Shown: piece after piece, positions 60,326 to 64,000 of the stretch
Layout of the letters: every line of letters starts with the position of its first letter
Position numbering within the stretch: the stretch's first letter is position 1
DNA from: Candidatus Obscuribacterales bacterium
GTDB taxonomy: Bacteria > Cyanobacteriota > Vampirovibrionia > Obscuribacterales > Obscuribacteraceae
DNA length: 64,000 bases
NCBI GenBank assembly: GCA_019744775.1
Contig: JAIETZ010000005.1
Location: 124,001-188,000, forward strand
Direction: 5' to 3'
Position numbers and translations under genes: made by a program
Notes under the pieces: generated by a model
The model's database searches: none
What the model was told of the DNA's origin: nothing
What the model saw: the letters and a program-made list of their open reading frames with translations, nothing else

Positions 60326-62112
60326 AGTCACAATCAATGGGACTGTCAGAACAATCTGCTTTGTATTTACGTATCCTCAAGTACATCAAACCCTATTGGC
60401 CGACATTTCTCATAGGTATTCTTGCCGCACTTCCTGCAGGTGGCTTGGAAGGTGCTGTTGCTTGGCTGGCAGGACAGGGTCTGCAGCGTATTTTTATTGA
60501 AGGGCAACAATGGCTCATTTATTTTGCCCCCATTGGTGTTCTTGTACTTATGGTTGTGCAAGGCACAGCACGCTTTGTTGAAGCTTACTGCGTGCGCACA
60601 GTCGGCGCTGCAGCCATTCGCGACTTGCGTAATGAGCTGTTCACTCATTTGCAAAAACAACCACTGCTCTATTTTCAGGGTCAATCATCAGGCGTTCTAA
60701 TAGGACGCATGATAAATGACGTAGCAGTTGTCGAAAATGCTATTGCCCAAACATTCCAAACAATGCTCTCGCGTATCGTCACTCTCATTTCACTTACCTG
60801 TGTTGTGTTATGGCAGAGCTGGCAACTGAGCATTATTGCCTTGTCCATACTTTCCTTGATTGTTTTCCCAGTAAGTATCCTATCCAAGAAAATCCGCAAA
60901 TCAGCTAAGAGCGGACAAGAGGCAATTGGTGATTTGACTGCTGTTCTTTCAGAATCAATTCAAGGCGCAAAGGTTGTGCAGTCTTTCAATCTTGAGACAT
61001 TCCAGACTTCCAGATTTATTTCCACCAATCAGAACGTCTTTCGCAACGTAACCAAAGCAGTACGCGCAGAAGCGTTGCTATCACCAATCTTAGGTCTAAT
61101 CGGCGCTGTAGGTGTAGCCACAGTTATGTGGGTTGCCGGCTATCAGGTTATTCATCACACTATGACGCTGGCTTCATTGACCTCATTCTTGATTGCCATG
61201 CTCCTACTCTACACGCCAATTAAGAACCTTGGACGCATTCAAGGGATTATTCAACCAGCTTTGGCTGCTGCAGTTCGCATTTTCGATATTCTTGATCATC
61301 CACCAGACTTGACCGACTCGCCAAACGCGGTCGAGCTTCCGTCGGGCGCCCACAACATAGAATTTAGACAAGTCTATTTCCGCTATCCGACAGTACCGGA
61401 GATGGTGCTACGCGACATCAATCTGTCAATTCCAGCAGGGCGCATGGTCGCTCTTGTTGGTCTATCCGGCTCCGGCAAATCAACAATGGCAAATTTGGTG
61501 CCGCGCTTCTTCGATGTCACATCCGGAGCAATTCACATCGACGGCAAACCTTTGCAAGACTACACTTTAGAGTCCCTGCGTAATCAGATAGCTATTGTTT
61601 CTCAAGACAATTTCCTCTTCAACATGACCGTTGAAGAAAACATCCGCTTGGGCAAACTGGATGCCACTCATGAAGAAATAGAAACAGCAGCTAAAGCGGC
61701 CTTCTGTCATGACTTCATCACGGATTTGCCTGACGGGTACAACTCACCAATTGGTGAGCGCGGTGCTCGCTTATCCGGTGGTCAGCAACAACGTCTGGCT
61801 ATTGCGCGTGCATTTCTAAAGGATGCTCCGATACTTATCCTTGATGAAGCAACAAGCGCTCTCGACAACGAATCGGAAGCCATGGTGCAAGCAGCGCTCA
61901 ACAAATTGATGCAGAACCGCACAGTTATTGTTATTGCGCACAGACTGTCCACCGTCCGTCACGCTGATCAGATAGTCGTCATGGACAATGGAGAAATTGT
62001 CGAATCCGGCACTCATGAATCGCTGGAATCGGCAAATGCAATGTACACCCGCTTACTACAGGCTCAATTCCACCGCCCGGTTAATACAACATCAATTGAA
62101 AGTAGCTCCTAG
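60322..62112 (+). CDS. msbA: MsbA-type lipid exporter ABC transporter
   Basis: 596 aa half-transporter. An N-terminal six-helix domain (residues about 20-310) and a C-terminal ATPase: Walker A GLSGSGKST, Q-loop VSQDNFLF, signature LSGGQQQRLAIARAF, Walker B ILILDEATSALD and switch His in VIAHRLST. Position directly after lpxB supports lipid A flipping to the periplasmic leaflet; the fold alone would also allow other substrates. GTG start, 4-bp overlap with lpxB. Confidence 0.88.
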   Translation: MKSQSMGLSEQSALYLRILKYIKPYWPTFLIGILAALPAGGLEGAVAWLAGQGLQRIFIEGQQWLIYFAPIGVLVLMVVQGTARFVEAYCVRTVGAAAIRDLRNELFTHLQKQPLLYFQGQSSGVLIGRMINDVAVVENAIAQTFQTMLSRIVTLISLTCVVLWQSWQLSIIALSILSLIVFPVSILSKKIRKSAKSGQEAIGDLTAVLSESIQGAKVVQSFNLETFQTSRFISTNQNVFRNVTKAVRAEALLSPILGLIGAVGVATVMWVAGYQVIHHTMTLASLTSFLIAMLLLYTPIKNLGRIQGIIQPALAAAVRIFDILDHPPDLTDSPNAVELPSGAHNIEFRQVYFRYPTVPEMVLRDINLSIPAGRMVALVGLSGSGKSTMANLVPRFFDVTSGAIHIDGKPLQDYTLESLRNQIAIVSQDNFLFNMTVEENIRLGKLDATHEEIETAAKAAFCHDFITDLPDGYNSPIGERGARLSGGQQQRLAIARAFLKDAPILILDEATSALDNESEAMVQAALNKLMQNRTVIVIAHRLSTVRHADQIVVMDNGEIVESGTHESLESANAMYTRLLQAQFHRPVNTTSIESSS

Positions 62113-62114
62113 AG

Positions 62115-63272
62115 TTACGGCAGAAACTTAATTACATTCTCGTCGTAGTCGATAGTAAACGGTCTATCCCGGAAAAACTCTTGCCCGAGCAACGGCATTT
62201 TATCGCCTGCCGACACCCAAACAGGCACATGCGCCTTGGTGATTGGACCCAATTGCATTCTATCGACATATACTAAAGCAGTCTCGGTTGACCCGCCGAT
62301 TCCACTACTATATCCGCGTGGCGCATCTGCTGGAATAGAGATACCAAGATAAGCAGCATGAGCTTGCGACATCGTAACTGTGTTAGCACCCGTATCGAAA
62401 ATCATCGGCAATTCTCTTCCATTGACTTGAATGTTGACCAACAGGTTGTTGCCCATTTTCTTGAATGGAACTTTTAGCACATCAGACGGTAGCGACTGAG
62501 ATGTACCTTTCTTTGTGAACCTAATAAATCCACCGGGATTATCAATTTGATAGTCAAACCCGCGAAACCAACTCTGTCCCAGAAGCGGCTCCACCCCACC
62601 CGGAGCAACCAACACTGGAACCAATCGTTTTATTGGCCCAACTTGTACTGTCATTGGCGCCACCAATCCATTAACTGTACCGACAGAACCTTGGATCTTA
62701 ATAGATCGTGCGTCGGACGGAACAGTTAGATTTAACTCTTGGAGCAACTCTGCACTCGCGAAACACTGTTCGGCTCCAGTGTCGAACATAAGTCTAGTTG
62801 CTTTGCCATTAATGTAACCATCAACATACAAGTGACGAGAACTGCCCCTAACAAAAGGTATCTTTATTTGATTTGGCAAATTTTTGAGCTCGTCATCACT
62901 ACCAGAAGCAGTCGCATTACTCCTGCTGGACGAAGGCTTGCCCCTACCGGATAGATTCTGCAATGCCTGAAGTGAATACTTACCAACTTCGGCTGATGGT
63001 CGCAATTCGTACGCTGAACGATAAGATGCCTCAGCGTCTTTCAGGTTATTCAGTCGCTGCTGACTCAATCCCGTGTAATAAAGCGCAGTAGCCTTGCTAT
63101 CTCCTGGTCTTTCGCCAAGAGCAGACTGTTGCAATATTTGGATCGCATCTTTATAGCGTCCTTGATTATATGCCTGCATGCCACGCTGCAAATTATCATC
63201 CGCTCTCGCCTCGAGAACAGCGTACAAGAGCAGGAGCATCACCACATTCACAACTAATCTTCTAAGGACCAT
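62115..63272 (-). CDS. Exported TPR protein with two retropepsin-like domains
   Basis: 385 aa. Signal peptide (VNVVMLLLLYAVLEARA, residues 8-24), TPR units (about 26-105), a Ser-rich linker, then two aspartic-protease domains in tandem. Domain 1 has LMFDTGAEQ at 162-169 and PLLGQSWFRGF; domain 2 has MIFDTGANT at 291-298 and PLLGQEFFRD. Each has the DTGA loop and a hydrophobic-hydrophobic-Gly strand. Retropepsins normally dimerise; two in one chain would make a complete pepsin-like active site. Overlaps the upstream TPR gene by 11 bp. The substrate is unknown. Confidence 0.82.
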   Translation of the reverse strand: MVLRRLVVNVVMLLLLYAVLEARADDNLQRGMQAYNQGRYKDAIQILQQSALGERPGDSKATALYYTGLSQQRLNNLKDAEASYRSAYELRPSAEVGKYSLQALQNLSGRGKPSSSRSNATASGSDDELKNLPNQIKIPFVRGSSRHLYVDGYINGKATRLMFDTGAEQCFASAELLQELNLTVPSDARSIKIQGSVGTVNGLVAPMTVQVGPIKRLVPVLVAPGGVEPLLGQSWFRGFDYQIDNPGGFIRFTKKGTSQSLPSDVLKVPFKKMGNNLLVNIQVNGRELPMIFDTGANTVTMSQAHAAYLGISIPADAPRGYSSGIGGSTETALVYVDRMQLGPITKAHVPVWVSAGDKMPLLGQEFFRDRPFTIDYDENVIKFLP

Positions 63273-64000
63273 TCGACTTCACCCCGGGCGTCGTGCCATG
63301 TATAAAGGAGATCTCGTTGGCTACTCTCTTTGCCTTCTGAGCAAGACTTGTTTGATTATGCTTTGTGAAATAGCGCTCTATGTCATTCAATCGAGTCAAA
63401 ACAAAATTCGGTTGTTTTTCAGTAACACCATCGTAGTAATCAATCAACCGCTTAAATATTTGTGTTGCTTCTTTGTCTTGATGGTTTCCTGCATATGCCA
63501 TACCAAGACAATAGCTTACTTCAGCCTTGCAATCTTCATAGTATTGGCTCTTGGGCTGACTTTGGAAATCCTCCAATGCAGCTTGAAACCAAACAATACT
63601 ATCTTTGTAATTCTTCTGCCGCAGAAGTACCAATCCATAGGTATGATTAACCTTTGCAACATCTGCCGTTAATCCATAATCTTCGTACAAAGGACCCGCC
63701 GCCGAAATACTGGCAGCAGCATCCTCATATTTTCCCAATTGCATTTGCATGCGACCAATCCAGTAATAACAATTTGCCGCTTCGACAGACTTTCCTTTAC
63801 CACTATCTTTCAGGATACCCAATGTGTCCTGATAATACTGGAGAGCCATGCTGTAATTCGAAGCACGATACTCAGCAGTACCCTTATCAAAAAGAATTTG
63901 AGCCTCGTCCATTTTGACTACTTGTCTTACAGGATAAGGTTCTGTCGTATTGAGCTTAGACAGCGGCCCGACGGCAAGCATGGCAGCAAAGATAACAGCC
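63262..64000 (-). CDS. TPR protein, 5' end probably beyond window
   Basis: At least 239 aa of TPR-like helices (ASNYSMALQYYQDTLG, KYEDAAASISAAGPLYEDYG, NYKDSIVWFQAALEDFQ). A Met at 63981 could be the start, but the frame stays open to the window edge and the upstream codons (AVIFAAMLAVG) look like the end of a signal peptide. The true start is therefore probably outside. It overlaps the retropepsin gene by 11 bp, so both are likely made together. Confidence 0.72.
   Translation of the reverse strand, partial: AVIFAAMLAVGPLSKLNTTEPYPVRQVVKMDEAQILFDKGTAEYRASNYSMALQYYQDTLGILKDSGKGKSVEAANCYYWIGRMQMQLGKYEDAAASISAAGPLYEDYGLTADVAKVNHTYGLVLLRQKNYKDSIVWFQAALEDFQSQPKSQYYEDCKAEVSYCLGMAYAGNHQDKEATQIFKRLIDYYDGVTEKQPNFVLTRLNDIERYFTKHNQTSLAQKAKRVANEISFIHGTTPGVKSNGP

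Noticed and set aside
1-64000. CRISPR array, tRNA or rRNA genes, complete insertion sequences
   Set aside because: No regularly spaced repeats with spacers, no cloverleaf-like sequence and no transposase were found by reading; the REP-like copies are dispersed and lack spacers.

Overview
The window reads as a non-photosynthetic, LPS-bearing diderm bacterium of moderate G+C. Its repertoire includes a mitochondrial-type aconitase, an acyl-CoA dehydrogenase, a long-chain acyl-CoA ligase, lpxB beside an MsbA-type exporter, many TPR proteins and very large secreted proteins. This recalls the Obscuribacterales/Melainabacteria (non-photosynthetic relatives of cyanobacteria). That placement is an inference: there is no rRNA, tRNA or other decisive marker gene here.

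Layout. 1-13.7 kb is ordinary chromosome: aconitase (cut by the left edge), a tyrosine phosphatase, a GNAT, a methyltransferase, an MFS/PAT permease overlapping an aldo/keto reductase, a double-ACT protein with a histone-H1-like tail, a secreted GIN-type protein with a HEAT-repeat protein, an RHH regulator, exonuclease III, a 641-aa acyl-CoA dehydrogenase, a DCC-family thiol protein and TPR proteins. 13.7-22.1 kb is a rearranged zone. Two XRE/DUF4423-like regulators bracket two DUF5615-type toxin loci (one decayed, with a DUF433-like antitoxin), a subtilase and a TadG-like protein. The subtilase and TadG-like genes share a duplicated promoter/leader. At least four gene relics sit between them, and each relic matches an intact gene elsewhere in the window.

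22.3-47.5 kb is the centrepiece: two paralogous giant exported proteins (3568 and about 3559 aa), each paired with one of two near-identical outer-membrane-like proteins. A TPR-metzincin protease gene lies between the two pairs on the other strand. Each giant has a signal peptide, about 1,800 residues of FHA-like beta-helical repeats carrying CxxC motifs, a proline-rich joint and twin DWW repeats. The C-terminal third holds a Cys/His NlpC-P60-like segment, a complete JAMM metalloprotease signature (HxHx7SxxD), a kinase-like segment and a FecR-like C-terminal domain. The JAMM and kinase-like modules are in opposite order in the two paralogs. I read this as a candidate undescribed giant-exoprotein system.

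47.5-64 kb returns to housekeeping: a DUF6159 membrane protein, acyl-CoA ligase, cutA, a DRT-like fusion protein, DUF3465, sixA, ruvX, a TonB-like/GGDEF-DUF4388 pair, the tightly overlapping secG-ubiE-lpxB-msbA operon, and a protein with tandem retropepsin domains.

A GTAG-footed hairpin repeat (REP/RAYT-like) occurs nine times across the window, plus one degenerate copy. One copy lies in frame inside ubiE.
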